The notes beneath the pieces were generated by a model. That model had not been told where the DNA came from. It was given only the letters and a program-made list of their open reading frames with translations, and did not search any database. The translations under genes and the position numbers were made by a program. This document shows positions 38,080-47,485 of a stretch of 64,000 nucleotides of DNA, piece after piece. The stretch covers positions 310,001 through 374,000 of the forward strand of contig NZ_JAHUWT010000004.1 in assembly GCF_019218885.1 (NCBI RefSeq). The letters are read 5' to 3'. The DNA comes from Bordetella sp. BOR01. Its GTDB lineage: Bacteria; Pseudomonadota; Gammaproteobacteria; Burkholderiales; Burkholderiaceae_B. The first letter of the stretch is position 1; every line of letters begins with the position of its first letter.

Positions 38080-39057
38080 TTACATGACTTCCTGCACCAG
38101 GGTCGGGTCCCATACCTTGTCGATCTCGCCGCTGACGTCCTTCGGAATGACGCCCAGCTCGTTGAAGGTCTTGGCTTGCCGGCGCAACTGGTCCAGGTCC
38201 AGAACGCCGCCCAGCTTGATCAGCTTGACCGATTCCCGTGTCACCGGCAGGGGCAGGTTGGTGTACTTTGCGTAGGCTTCGGCAAATGCCTCGGGGTCTT
38301 TCTCCAGGCGCTCTTCGGCCTGCTTGTAGGCCCACAAGAAGCACTTGACCGCTTCGCGCTTGTTCTGCAGCGCATCGCGGGTGGCGGCCAGCAGGCCCAG
38401 TTCGGCGCCCACGGCTTTCGAACCGCTGTATTCCAGGTTCTTGGCAAAGAATGCCGTGCCATCGGCAACCAACTGGGATTCGAACGGTTCCCACAGGGCG
38501 ACCGCGTCCACATCGCCGCGCTGCAGGGCCTGGACGAAGGCGGTGCCGCCGCCCTGGATGTTCACGGCCGTGAACGTGTTGTACGGGATGCCTTTTTCGG
38601 CCAGCGTGGCCGCCCACTGGAACCATACGGCTGAACCAGGGGCGATGCCCACGCGCTTGCCGGCCAGGTCTTTCCAGTCGTCCATTTTCACGCCCTTGCG
38701 CGTGACCAGGTACTTGGGCGACGAGGCCACGCCCGTCAGGCCCACCAGCTTGTCGCTGCCCTGGGCCAGGGCGATCGCCAGGTCGGCCGGTCCGATACCC
38801 GACACGTCGATCGACCCCGACAACAGGGCCGTCCGCGCGTCGGCATAACGCACAAACTCGACCGGGCGCACTTCGACGTTGCAGGCCTTGAGCGGCTCGG
38901 AAATGAAGATCATGGGCGACAGGTGGCCGACCTTCACATAGCCGATGGTCAGGACTTGCTTTTGCGGCGCGGCGGCAGGCTGCGGCCCGACCGCGGCGGC
39001 GCTTGCCATATATCCGGAAATCAGGACGGCCGTGGCTGTCCGGTAGAGCGTTTTCAT
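38080..39057 (-). CDS. ABC transporter substrate-binding protein (SsuA/NMT1 type), second importer
   Basis: This 325-residue periplasmic receptor has a signal peptide (MKTLYRTATAVLISGYMASA, cleavage near AVG, about 23), then a short Pro/Ala linker and a first strand LTIGYVKVGHLSPMIF. Family segments include LSGSIDVSGIGPADLAIALAQGSDK and LAGKRVGIAPGSAVWFQW. It lacks a lipobox. It lies 83 bases after the crotonase gene on the same strand. No ligand residue pattern that I recognise fixes the substrate. Confidence 0.9.
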   Translation of the reverse strand: MKTLYRTATAVLISGYMASAAAVGPQPAAAPQKQVLTIGYVKVGHLSPMIFISEPLKACNVEVRPVEFVRYADARTALLSGSIDVSGIGPADLAIALAQGSDKLVGLTGVASSPKYLVTRKGVKMDDWKDLAGKRVGIAPGSAVWFQWAATLAEKGIPYNTFTAVNIQGGGTAFVQALQRGDVDAVALWEPFESQLVADGTAFFAKNLEYSGSKAVGAELGLLAATRDALQNKREAVKCFLWAYKQAEERLEKDPEAFAEAYAKYTNLPLPVTRESVKLIKLGGVLDLDQLRRQAKTFNELGVIPKDVSGEIDKVWDPTLVQEVM

Positions 39058-39140
39058 ACGTTTCCCCTTGTGCTGGCTACACTGTGGCCGATGAAACTGC
39101 GTGGCCGATCGATGACGGCCGCCGGCGTGCGCAAGGCACG

Positions 39141-39944
39141 TCAGCGGCCCTTGAAAACCGGTGCTCGCTTGTCGCGGAAAGCGGCCTGTCCTTCCTGGTA
39201 GTCTTCGCTGCAGAAGCAGGCTTGCACGGCCTGGTCCACCGCCTCGGACGCAGGCGCCTGGCTGCCGCCCTGCAGATGATGTAATGCCAACCGCGCGGCG
39301 CGCAGCGTCAGCGGGGCGTTGGCGGCCACGGTTGCCAAGCGCTCGGCGGCCAGGGCGTTGAAGTCCGCATCGGCAAACACTTCCTGCACCAGGCCGATAC
39401 GGGCGGCTTCCAGGCCGTCGAAGGTGCGGGCCGTCAGGAAAAGGTCTGCCGCGCGGGCGCTGCCCAGCACATCGCGCATGCGCTTGACGCCGCTCAGGGC
39501 ATAGCCCAGTCCAAGGCGGGCGGCCGGCATCCGGAAGCGCGCGCCCTGGTTGCAGTAACGCAGGTCGCAGGCCAGCGCCAGGCCCATTCCGCCACCCATG
39601 CAGATGCCGCGTATTAGTGCAATCGTCGGTACCGCGCTGGCCGTCAACGCCTGCTGCGCGCCGGCCACGGCCCGATCGTAGCGCGCCACTTGAGCGGGGT
39701 CGCGGCGCTGCGCGCCGAATTCTGAAATATCGGCGCCCGACACAAAGGCGCGTTCGCCGTCGCCTTCAAGCACGATGGCACGCACGTCCGGGCGCGTCTG
39801 TGCATCGGCAACGGCTGCGCCCAGTGCTTCCCACATGCCGAGCGACATGGCGTTGTAGCGTGCCGGGTTGACGATGCGGATGCGCAGCAGGCCGGCATCG
39901 GTTTCGATGAACAGGCGGCCAGGGGAAACGGTATCGGTAGGCAT
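39141..39944 (-). CDS. Crotonase-family protein lacking the usual catalytic glutamate
   Basis: This 267-residue protein has the crotonase fold: oxyanion-hole segments FVSGADI (about 68-74) and MGGGMGLALACD (116-127). At the place where hydratases carry the first catalytic glutamate (F-x-x-P-E), it reads RFRMPAARLGLGYA, with Ala at 141. It may therefore be a hydrolase, isomerase, decarboxylase or other crotonase variant rather than a plain hydratase. It sits between the CoA transferase gene (23 bases) and the binding-protein gene, so it probably acts on the CoA ester formed by that transferase. Confidence 0.82.
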   Translation of the reverse strand: MPTDTVSPGRLFIETDAGLLRIRIVNPARYNAMSLGMWEALGAAVADAQTRPDVRAIVLEGDGERAFVSGADISEFGAQRRDPAQVARYDRAVAGAQQALTASAVPTIALIRGICMGGGMGLALACDLRYCNQGARFRMPAARLGLGYALSGVKRMRDVLGSARAADLFLTARTFDGLEAARIGLVQEVFADADFNALAAERLATVAANAPLTLRAARLALHHLQGGSQAPASEAVDQAVQACFCSEDYQEGQAAFRDKRAPVFKGR

Positions 39945-39967
39945 GGGTCAGTGCTCGTGGTCGTTGT

Positions 39968-41164
39968 TCAGATCGCGCCCGCGTCGCGCAGGCGGCGTAT
40001 GTCGTTCTCGCCATAGCCCGCTTCGCGCAATACCTCGTCGGTGTGTTCGCCCCATCCGGGCGCCGTGCGGGCAATGTCGGCCGGGGTGCGCTCGAGTGTG
40101 ACGGGCTGCGTGACCATGGTGCGCTCGCCTCCTTGCCAGGCATCGCAGCGTCGCGCGGCGCCCAGGTGGCGTATCTGGGCGTCTTCGAACATTTGCGGCA
40201 CCGTGTACACCGGCCCGGCCGGCACGCCGGCCGCATTGAGCAGTTCGACCCAATGCGCCACCGTTGCAGTCATGAAGACATCCTGGATCTCCTGGTTCAG
40301 TCGCTGGCGGTGGCTGACACGCAGCTTCTCGGTGGCATAGTCCGGATCGGCCAGCCAGCCGGGCCGGCCCAGCGCCTCGCAGAATCGCTTCCAGTTGCCC
40401 TCGCCGGATGCGCCCAGGTTGAATGGGCCGTCGCTGGCCTGGAACAATCCCATCGGGCTGCTGGTGGGATGATCGTTGCCTTCCTGCCTGGGGATATCGC
40501 CGTCGTTCAAGTAGCGTGCGGCCTGGAAATCCATCATGGCCACCTGGGCATGCAACAGCGATGCGTGCACCCACTGGCCCTGGCCGGATACTTCGCGCTC
40601 GAGCAGGGCGGTCAGGATGCCGATCGCGGCATACAGTCCGGTGCTCGAATCCGCCACGGCCAGGCCGGCCCGCACCGGCCCCTGGCCTGGCAGGCCGGTT
40701 ACCGACATCAGCCCGCCCATGCCCTGCACGATCTGGTCGAAACCCGGACGGCTGGCGTAGGGGCCCGACTGGCCGAACCCCGAGATGCTGGCCAGGATGA
40801 TGCGCGGGTTCAAGGCGCGCAGCGCCTCGTAGTCGACGCCCAGCCGGGCCTTGACATCGGGCCGCCAGTTCTCGACCACCACATCGGCGCCGGCAACCAG
40901 GCGCTTGAGCACCGCCAGGCCTTCGGGCTTTTTCAGGTTCAGCGTCAGCGACCGCTTGTTGCGGTTCAGGTTCTGGAAGTCGCCGCTCCAGCGGTCTGCC
41001 GCGAACATGGCTTCGTTCGGGTCGATGCCGGGGGGCGGCTCGATGCGGATGACGTCCGCGCCGAAATCGGCCAGCATGCGCACGCAGGTGGGGCCCGCGC
41101 GCACGCGGGACAAGTCCAGCACACGGAAACGGCGCAGCGCGGGCGAGGCAGAGAGCGATGGCAT
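39968..41164 (-). CDS. CaiB/BaiF family (type III) CoA transferase
   Basis: This 398-residue enzyme moves CoA between acyl groups through an aspartyl thioester. The N-terminal VLDLSRVRAGPTCVRMLADFG and the catalytic Asp in RPGFDQIVQG (D143) are clear. I use ATG 41164; an AGGAGG site lies 12 bases upstream inside the end of the amidase gene, and a TTG four codons earlier leaves no room for that site. It is the third gene of the cluster and probably activates the acid released by the amidase (inference). Only the end of the amidase gene overlaps its leader. Confidence 0.9.
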   Translation of the reverse strand: MPSLSASPALRRFRVLDLSRVRAGPTCVRMLADFGADVIRIEPPPGIDPNEAMFAADRWSGDFQNLNRNKRSLTLNLKKPEGLAVLKRLVAGADVVVENWRPDVKARLGVDYEALRALNPRIILASISGFGQSGPYASRPGFDQIVQGMGGLMSVTGLPGQGPVRAGLAVADSSTGLYAAIGILTALLEREVSGQGQWVHASLLHAQVAMMDFQAARYLNDGDIPRQEGNDHPTSSPMGLFQASDGPFNLGASGEGNWKRFCEALGRPGWLADPDYATEKLRVSHRQRLNQEIQDVFMTATVAHWVELLNAAGVPAGPVYTVPQMFEDAQIRHLGAARRCDAWQGGERTMVTQPVTLERTPADIARTAPGWGEHTDEVLREAGYGENDIRRLRDAGAI

Positions 41165-41172
41165 GATGCGGT

Positions 41173-42531
41173 TCAACCTCCTGATGGAAAAGCAGGACGC
41201 ATTCCGGTGTAGCCCGATGCGCCGAAACGGCTGTGTTCAGCCTGGCGGGCCAGCGCCAGCAGCAAGTCTTCCGCGCCGGGGCGCGCAATGGCCTGTACGC
41301 TGACTGGACGCCCGTCGGCCCCCTGGGCAACCGGGAACACAATGGCCGGCAGGCCCAGGTAATTCACAAACGACAGCCAGCAGAACAGGTCGAGCAGGCG
41401 GCGCGGCGCAAAGTGCGGTGACGTTGTGATGACCTCGGTCCAATCGGGTAGGCCGCGCGGTAGCGCCGGAGTCAGCAGCACGTCGCAGTCTTCCAGTACA
41501 TCGGCCAGGAAAGCGTCCGTATGACCCGCGCGCAGGCGCATGGCCTGGGCGTGCCAGGCCGCGGGCAGGGCGGCGCCGGCCAGTGCCAGCGTGCGCGGCA
41601 AAGGCGATAGCGCAGCCGCCTTGCCGCGCAGCGCCGCTGCGTGGCTGGTGGCCGCTTCGGCATACAGCAAGGTTTGCGCCAGCCGCGTCCATTCGGGCAG
41701 CCGGCCCAGGCGGTGCTCGCGGCGCTGCCCGCGCGCGGTGCATTCGCCCGCGTAACCGTCCAGTGCATCCAGGATGGCGGTGTCGGCCTGCACCGCGGGG
41801 TCGGGGTGGTTCCAGCAGGTGGCGATGCGCCAGCTTCGCGGCGCCGGCGCTGAACCGATGGGGCCGGCGGCGGGGTTTACCGCCCGCAGCAGCGCCAGCG
41901 CGTCGGTGGCGGTGCGGGCCATGATGCCTACGGTATCCAGCGACGGCGCCAGGGGAGCGACCCCGTCGCGGGGCAGCAGGTCCCGCGTGGGCTTCAGGCC
42001 CAGCACACCGCAAGTCGCCGCCGGGATGCGCACCGAGCCTGCCGTATCGGTGCCCAGCGAGCCGTAGCAAAGCCCGCGGGCCACGGCAACTGCCGAGCCG
42101 CTGGACGAGCCGCCGACTGCGGCTGCCGGATCGATCGGGTTGATCGGCAGCGGGTAGCGGGGATTCTCGCCGGTAGCCCCGCAGGCATGCTCGGCCATGG
42201 CCAGCGCGGCCAGCGGGGTGCTGCCGGCGGTTTGCAGTCGCCTGATCACCGTCGCGGCCACCGGCGGCGAATCCGGCCATGGGCGGCCGGCGCCGCACTC
42301 CGGCACGCGCCCGGGCAGGGTGTAGATGTCTTTGTGCGCCAGGCCCACGCCAGCCAGCGGCAGCGACCGGTCCGCGGCGGGCGCGCCGCCCAGCAGGCTG
42401 ACGGTGCAATGGCTGGTGTCGGCGGCAAAGGCGCGCTGCTGCCGGTCGATCGCCTCGTCCACGCTCAATTCGGCGCCCGCAAGCAGGCGCCGCAGGCCAT
42501 CGATCGTGTCAGGCAGCCCGGCCGGCGTCAT
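41173..42531 (-). CDS. Amidase-signature family amidohydrolase
   Basis: This 452-residue enzyme has the intact Ser-cisSer-Lys triad: K67 in GLAHKDIY, cis-Ser S142 in GGSSSGSA and nucleophile S166 in GTDTAGSVRIP. The family is that of GatA and AtzE. It hydrolyses a linear amide; whether the substrate is a half-amide from the PuuE-like enzyme is inference. The start ATG overlaps the stop of the preceding 57-codon gene (ATGA), the arrangement known for AtzG-AtzE. Its stop codon lies beside the ribosome site of the CoA transferase gene. Confidence 0.92.
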   Translation of the reverse strand: MTPAGLPDTIDGLRRLLAGAELSVDEAIDRQQRAFAADTSHCTVSLLGGAPAADRSLPLAGVGLAHKDIYTLPGRVPECGAGRPWPDSPPVAATVIRRLQTAGSTPLAALAMAEHACGATGENPRYPLPINPIDPAAAVGGSSSGSAVAVARGLCYGSLGTDTAGSVRIPAATCGVLGLKPTRDLLPRDGVAPLAPSLDTVGIMARTATDALALLRAVNPAAGPIGSAPAPRSWRIATCWNHPDPAVQADTAILDALDGYAGECTARGQRREHRLGRLPEWTRLAQTLLYAEAATSHAAALRGKAAALSPLPRTLALAGAALPAAWHAQAMRLRAGHTDAFLADVLEDCDVLLTPALPRGLPDWTEVITTSPHFAPRRLLDLFCWLSFVNYLGLPAIVFPVAQGADGRPVSVQAIARPGAEDLLLALARQAEHSRFGASGYTGMRPAFPSGG

Positions 42532-42701
42532 GCCCGGGTCTCGGCGGGCGGGGCCAGTCGTGCCAGCATCTTCGCCACCGTCCGGACCTCGGCTTCGGTG
42601 GCGGCGATACCGGCGCGCTGCAACAGCGCCTGGATGGCCGCGGTGTCGGGCGACGCTTCCATGCTGCTGCGGCCTGTCTGGCCAGACGGCGGCTTTTGCA
42701 T
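42528..42701 (-). CDS. Small GatC/AtzG-like (DUF4089-type) peptide ahead of the amidase
   Basis: This 57-codon frame starts at ATG 42701 and ends in a TGA that overlaps the amidase start. An internal Met at codon 14 (42662) is a possible shorter start. After a Ser/Gly-rich lead it forms two predicted helices (TAAIQALLQRAG and EAEVRTVAKMLARL), as in the small helical partners of amidase-signature enzymes (GatC, AtzG). The tight coupling to the amidase and its position as first gene of the cluster support it being real. Homology is judged by size, helices and position only. Confidence 0.6.
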   Translation of the reverse strand: MQKPPSGQTGRSSMEASPDTAAIQALLQRAGIAATEAEVRTVAKMLARLAPPAETRA

Positions 42702-42706
42702 ACTCA

Positions 42707-42724
42707 AATACCCCTTGGTGTATT
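42707..42724. promoter_or_regulatory. Candidate operator of the GntR regulator
   Basis: AATACCCCTTGGTGTATT is an imperfect palindrome (14 of 18 positions symmetric; AATAC...GTATT ends). It overlaps the -35 of the gntR promoter and lies about 16-33 bases past the predicted start point of the leftward operon, so one bound repressor could block both. Confidence 0.5.
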
Positions 42725-42742
42725 ATTTTGTGCTGCTATAAA
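42715..42742 (+). promoter_or_regulatory. Promoter of the GntR-type regulator gene
   Basis: -35 TTGGTG (42715-42720), a 16-base spacer, -10 TATAAA (42737-42742). It lies in an AT-rich stretch about 60 bases before the ATG. Confidence 0.5.
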
Positions 42743-42746
42743 TATA

Positions 42747-42775
42747 TTTATAAAAGAACGGATAATTTTATGCAA
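42747..42775 (-). promoter_or_regulatory. Promoter of the leftward catabolic cluster
   Basis: On the minus strand: -35 TTGCAT (42770-42775), a 17-base spacer, -10 TATAAA (42747-42752). It faces the regulator's promoter, and the operator lies between the two. Confidence 0.5.
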
Positions 42776-42804
42776 ACCCTTTTTTATTTTCTTGTGTGGG
42801 ACGC

Positions 42805-43467
42805 ATGAAGGTCAGCGAACGGATACGCCTTACGCTGGAGCACGACATCCGCAACGGGGTGCTGCTGCCAGGAGACGCGATCGACGAGCAGGAGTTGGCG
42901 GCACGCTACCAGGTGTCGCGCACTCCCGTGCGCGAGGCGCTGCTGCAGCTCAAGGTGCAGGGCATGCTGGACAGCCAGCCGCGCAATGGCATGGTGGTGG
43001 CGCGCATGGATGTGCAAGAGCTGCTGGCCATCTGGGAACTGATGGCCGAGATGGAGGGCGTATGCACGCGCATGGCCTGCCAGCGCATGACCACCGAAGA
43101 ACGGCAAGAGCTGGCTCGTGTGCATCGCGAAGCGGCGTCCATTGCCAGGGCCGATGACGCGCAGGCCTGGCGGGAAGCCAACCACGCCTTTCACGAAGTG
43201 CTTTATCACGGCTGCCGCAACCCGTACTTGCGCGAGCAGTTGCTGGCCCTGCGCGCACGCACGGGGGCCTATCTGCGCCATGCCTTCATTGCAGTGGGCC
43301 GGGTGCGTGCCTCATATGAGCAGCATGGTGAATTGGTCGAGGCCATCCTGGCCAATGACCCCGAACGTGCGCATCAAATGATGATGCGGCATATCAGCCT
43401 GGCGCAAGGGGCCCGGGGCCTGGCCGATTTCCTGATCAATCTGCCGAAGTCGATGGTCAAGTCCTGA
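42805..43467 (+). CDS. GntR-family regulator (FCD/FadR subfamily)
   Basis: This 220-residue DNA-binding regulator starts at ATG 42805 (a GTG three codons earlier is possible). The winged helix fills about 1-70 (RIRLTLEHDIRNGVLLPGD, then RYQVSRTPVREALLQLKVQG), and the FCD all-helical effector domain follows, with the metal or ligand-binding pattern around EANHAFHEVLYHGCRNPYLREQL. It is divergent from the nine-gene cluster and is probably its repressor, released by a pathway acid or amide (inference). Confidence 0.9.
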   Translation: MKVSERIRLTLEHDIRNGVLLPGDAIDEQELAARYQVSRTPVREALLQLKVQGMLDSQPRNGMVVARMDVQELLAIWELMAEMEGVCTRMACQRMTTEERQELARVHREAASIARADDAQAWREANHAFHEVLYHGCRNPYLREQLLALRARTGAYLRHAFIAVGRVRASYEQHGELVEAILANDPERAHQMMMRHISLAQGARGLADFLINLPKSMVKS

Positions 43468-43486
43468 ACGGCCGGCACCGGTGCGT

Positions 43487-43878
43487 TCAGCCCGTGCCGC
43501 CGCCCAGCTCTTCGATAATGGGGCAATCGGGGCGGTTATCGCCGTGGCAATGGCGCGCCAGGTGCCTCAGGCTGTCGGCCATCTGCTGCAGCTCGGCGGC
43601 CTTGCGCTCCAGGCCTTCCACATGGCCGAGCGCAATGCGCTTGACGTCGGCGCTGGCGCGGCCGCGGTCGCGCCACAGCGCCAGCAACTCGTGCATCTGT
43701 TCCACCGAGAACCCCAGGTCGCGCGCGCGGCGCACGAAGCGCAAGGTGTGCAGGTCGCTTTCGCTGTACACGCGGTAGCCGGCCTCGGTGCGCGTGGCCG
43801 GCCCGATCAGGCCTATGCTTTCGTAATAGCGGATCATCTTGGCCGATATGCCCGACGTCCGGGCAGCTTGTCCAATGT

Positions 43879-43882
<4 letters not shown>
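43487..43882 (-). CDS. cueR: CueR-like copper-responsive MerR-family regulator
   Basis: This 131-residue regulator starts [25 protein letters not shown]. The HTH and coiled coil are typical, and the metal loop [11 protein letters not shown] gives Cys112-x7-Cys120, the same spacing and numbering as in E. coli CueR, which marks response to monovalent Cu, Ag or Au. It overlaps the end of copA by four bases (ATGA), so copA and cueR are cotranscribed and the regulator is made from the operon it controls. It is convergent with the GntR gene. Confidence 0.92.
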
Positions 43883-46155
<2,273 letters not shown>

Positions 46156-46183
46156 GCTGCGCTCCGGCAAGGAATATATGGCG

Positions 46184-46214
46184 AGTTTCATCCTTGACAT
46201 GATGGGAAGGTCAA
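46184..46214 (-). promoter_or_regulatory. Candidate copA promoter with inverted repeat
   Basis: On the minus strand, -35 TTGACC (46209-46214), a 19-base spacer and a poor -10 (GAAACT, 46184-46189). The inverted repeat CCTTGAC-N11-GTCAAGG (46192-46216) covers it. The left half of the CueR consensus (ACCTTCCC) is present, but the right half is eroded. Confidence 0.45.
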
Positions 46215-46228
46215 GGCCTATTGTAGGC

Positions 46229-46259
46229 TTGACTTTCCCATCATGGGAAGGTTTAAGCT
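46229..46259 (+). promoter_or_regulatory. CueR-type promoter/operator of copZ
   Basis: -35 TTGACT (46229-46234), a 19-base spacer, -10 TAAGCT (46254-46259): the overlong spacer is the mark of MerR-family promoters. The dyad ACTTTCCC-N5-GGGAAGGT (46232-46252) fills the spacer, as in CueR operators. Confidence 0.75.
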
Positions 46260-46306
46260 AAATTCCAATGTGCAATCCGCGCAGTCATTTACCTTCAGGA
46301 GTCCTC

Positions 46307-46510
46307 ATGTCCATTCAGTTCAGCGTTCCCGATATGTCTTGCGGCCATTGCGTCAGCACGATCACCCAGGCCGTGCAGCAGGCAGTGCCAGGCGCCCGCG
46401 TCACGGCCGACCTGTCCGCCCGCCGCGTCACGGTCGAGAACGCTTCCGAGGCCGATGTCGTGCGTGCCGCCATCGTCCAGGCGGGCTACGATGCACAACC
46501 GGTGGCCTGA
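46307..46510 (+). CDS. copZ: CopZ-like copper chaperone
   Basis: This 67-residue heavy-metal-associated domain has the metal site MSCGHC (C12, C15) in a beta-alpha-beta-beta-alpha-beta pattern. It starts at ATG 46307 with AGGAG five bases before; 13 upstream in-frame codons are rejected. It would bind Cu(I) in the cytoplasm and deliver it to the CopA N-terminal domain. It is divergent from copA, directly behind the CueR-type promoter. Confidence 0.93.
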   Translation: MSIQFSVPDMSCGHCVSTITQAVQQAVPGARVTADLSARRVTVENASEADVVRAAIVQAGYDAQPVA

Positions 46511-46548
46511 TCGCTGGCGCGAGGCGGCGCGTTCCTGATTGACCCAGG

Positions 46549-46603
46549 CTATCAATTAATTTAAATAATTATATTTGATATATTGATAGTAATTATTTAT
46601 CAT
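46549..46603 (+). promoter_or_regulatory. AT-rich promoter and inverted repeat ahead of the peroxiredoxin gene
   Basis: -35 TTGATA (46575-46580), a 17-base spacer, -10 TATCAT (46598-46603). A perfect inverted repeat CTATCAAT (46549-46556) / ATTGATAG (46582-46589) spans the -35 and upstream region, and GATAG...TTAT pieces resemble OxyR half-sites. The placement is that of a LysR-type activator; OxyR is a guess. Confidence 0.5.
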
Positions 46604-46649
46604 CTCTACATGGTCGCAAGGCCAGGCAACCACTTCAGGAGATGATCGA

Positions 46650-47375
46650 ATGCTGCAGAATCGCGAAGGCCAACGGGTCCCCAACGTGACCTTCCCCGTC
46701 CGCCAGGACAATGACTGGAAACAGGTCACTACCGATGACCTGTTCAAGAACAAGACTGTGGTGGTTTTCTCGCTGCCCGGTGCTTTCACGCCCACCTGCT
46801 CGTCCACCCACCTGCCGCGCTACAACGAACTGGCGCAGGCATTCCGTGCCGAGGGCGTGGATGCCATCGTGTGCGTGTCGGTCAATGACACGTTCGTCAT
46901 GAACGAGTGGGCGAAAGACCAGGAATCGGCCAACATCACGTTGTTGCCCGATGGCAATGGCGAGTTCACCGAAGGCATGGGCATGCTGGTCGACAAGCGC
47001 GATCTCGGCTTTGGCAAGCGCAGCTGGCGCTATTCGATGCTGGTGAAAGACGGCGTGATCCAGAAGATGTTCATCGAGCCGCAAAAGGAAGGCGACCCGT
47101 TCGAAGTGTCGGATGCCGACACCATGCTGGCCCACATCGCCCCGCAGGCCAAAAAGCCCGACCAGGTGGTGGTGTTCTCCAAGCCCGGCTGCCCGTTCTG
47201 CGTCGAAGCCAAGGCCTTGCTGGCCGACAAGGGCTACGACCCGATCGAGATCCCGCTGGAACACAAGGTGCGTGGCCGAGTCATCGGCGCGGTCTCGGGC
47301 AAGGGCACGGCCCCGCAGGTGTTCATCAACGGCGCCCTGATCGGCGGCCTGGAAGACCTGAAATCCTACTTGTGA
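46650..47375 (+). CDS. Hybrid peroxiredoxin-glutaredoxin
   Basis: This 241-residue fusion has an N-terminal Prx5-type peroxiredoxin with peroxidatic C50 in PGAFTPTC, and a C-terminal glutaredoxin domain with GCPFC (C181, C184) and the [14 protein letters not shown] glutathione site. It reduces hydrogen peroxide and organic peroxides using glutathione within one chain. The same fusion is known from Haemophilus and other proteobacteria. A ribosome site (CAGGAG) precedes the ATG. The unusually AT-rich promoter suggests separate, oxidant-linked control (inference). Confidence 0.93.
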   Translation: MLQNREGQRVPNVTFPVRQDNDWKQVTTDDLFKNKTVVVFSLPGAFTPTCSSTHLPRYNELAQAFRAEGVDAIVCVSVNDTFVMNEWAKDQESANITLLPDGNGEFTEGMGMLVDKRDLGFGKRSWRYSMLVKDGVIQKMFIEPQKEGDPFEVSDADTMLAHIAPQAKKPDQVVVFSKPGCPFCVEAKALLADKGYDPIEIPLEHKVRGRVIGAVSGKGTAPQVFINGALIGGLEDLKSYL

Positions 47376-47401
47376 GGCCCACCCCCGAAGCGCGGCGTGG
47401 C

Positions 47402-47420
47402 GGACCGGCAAAGCCGGTTC
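47402..47420 (+). other. Hairpin between the peroxiredoxin and flavoprotein genes
   Basis: ACCGGC-AAA-GCCGGT (six-base arms, extended by one wobble and one GC pair) lies 27 bases past the stop. There is no T-run; it may be an mRNA-end structure. Confidence 0.35.
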
Positions 47421-47485
47421 CGCGGCGTCCCCGATCGAGTCACGCGGCCGCATGATGCGCGGCGCCAGCATTGCATGGGACAGTC

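Noticed and set aside
47402-47420. REP-type dispersed repeat
   Set aside because: The hairpin after the peroxiredoxin gene is not repeated elsewhere in the window as far as I can see.
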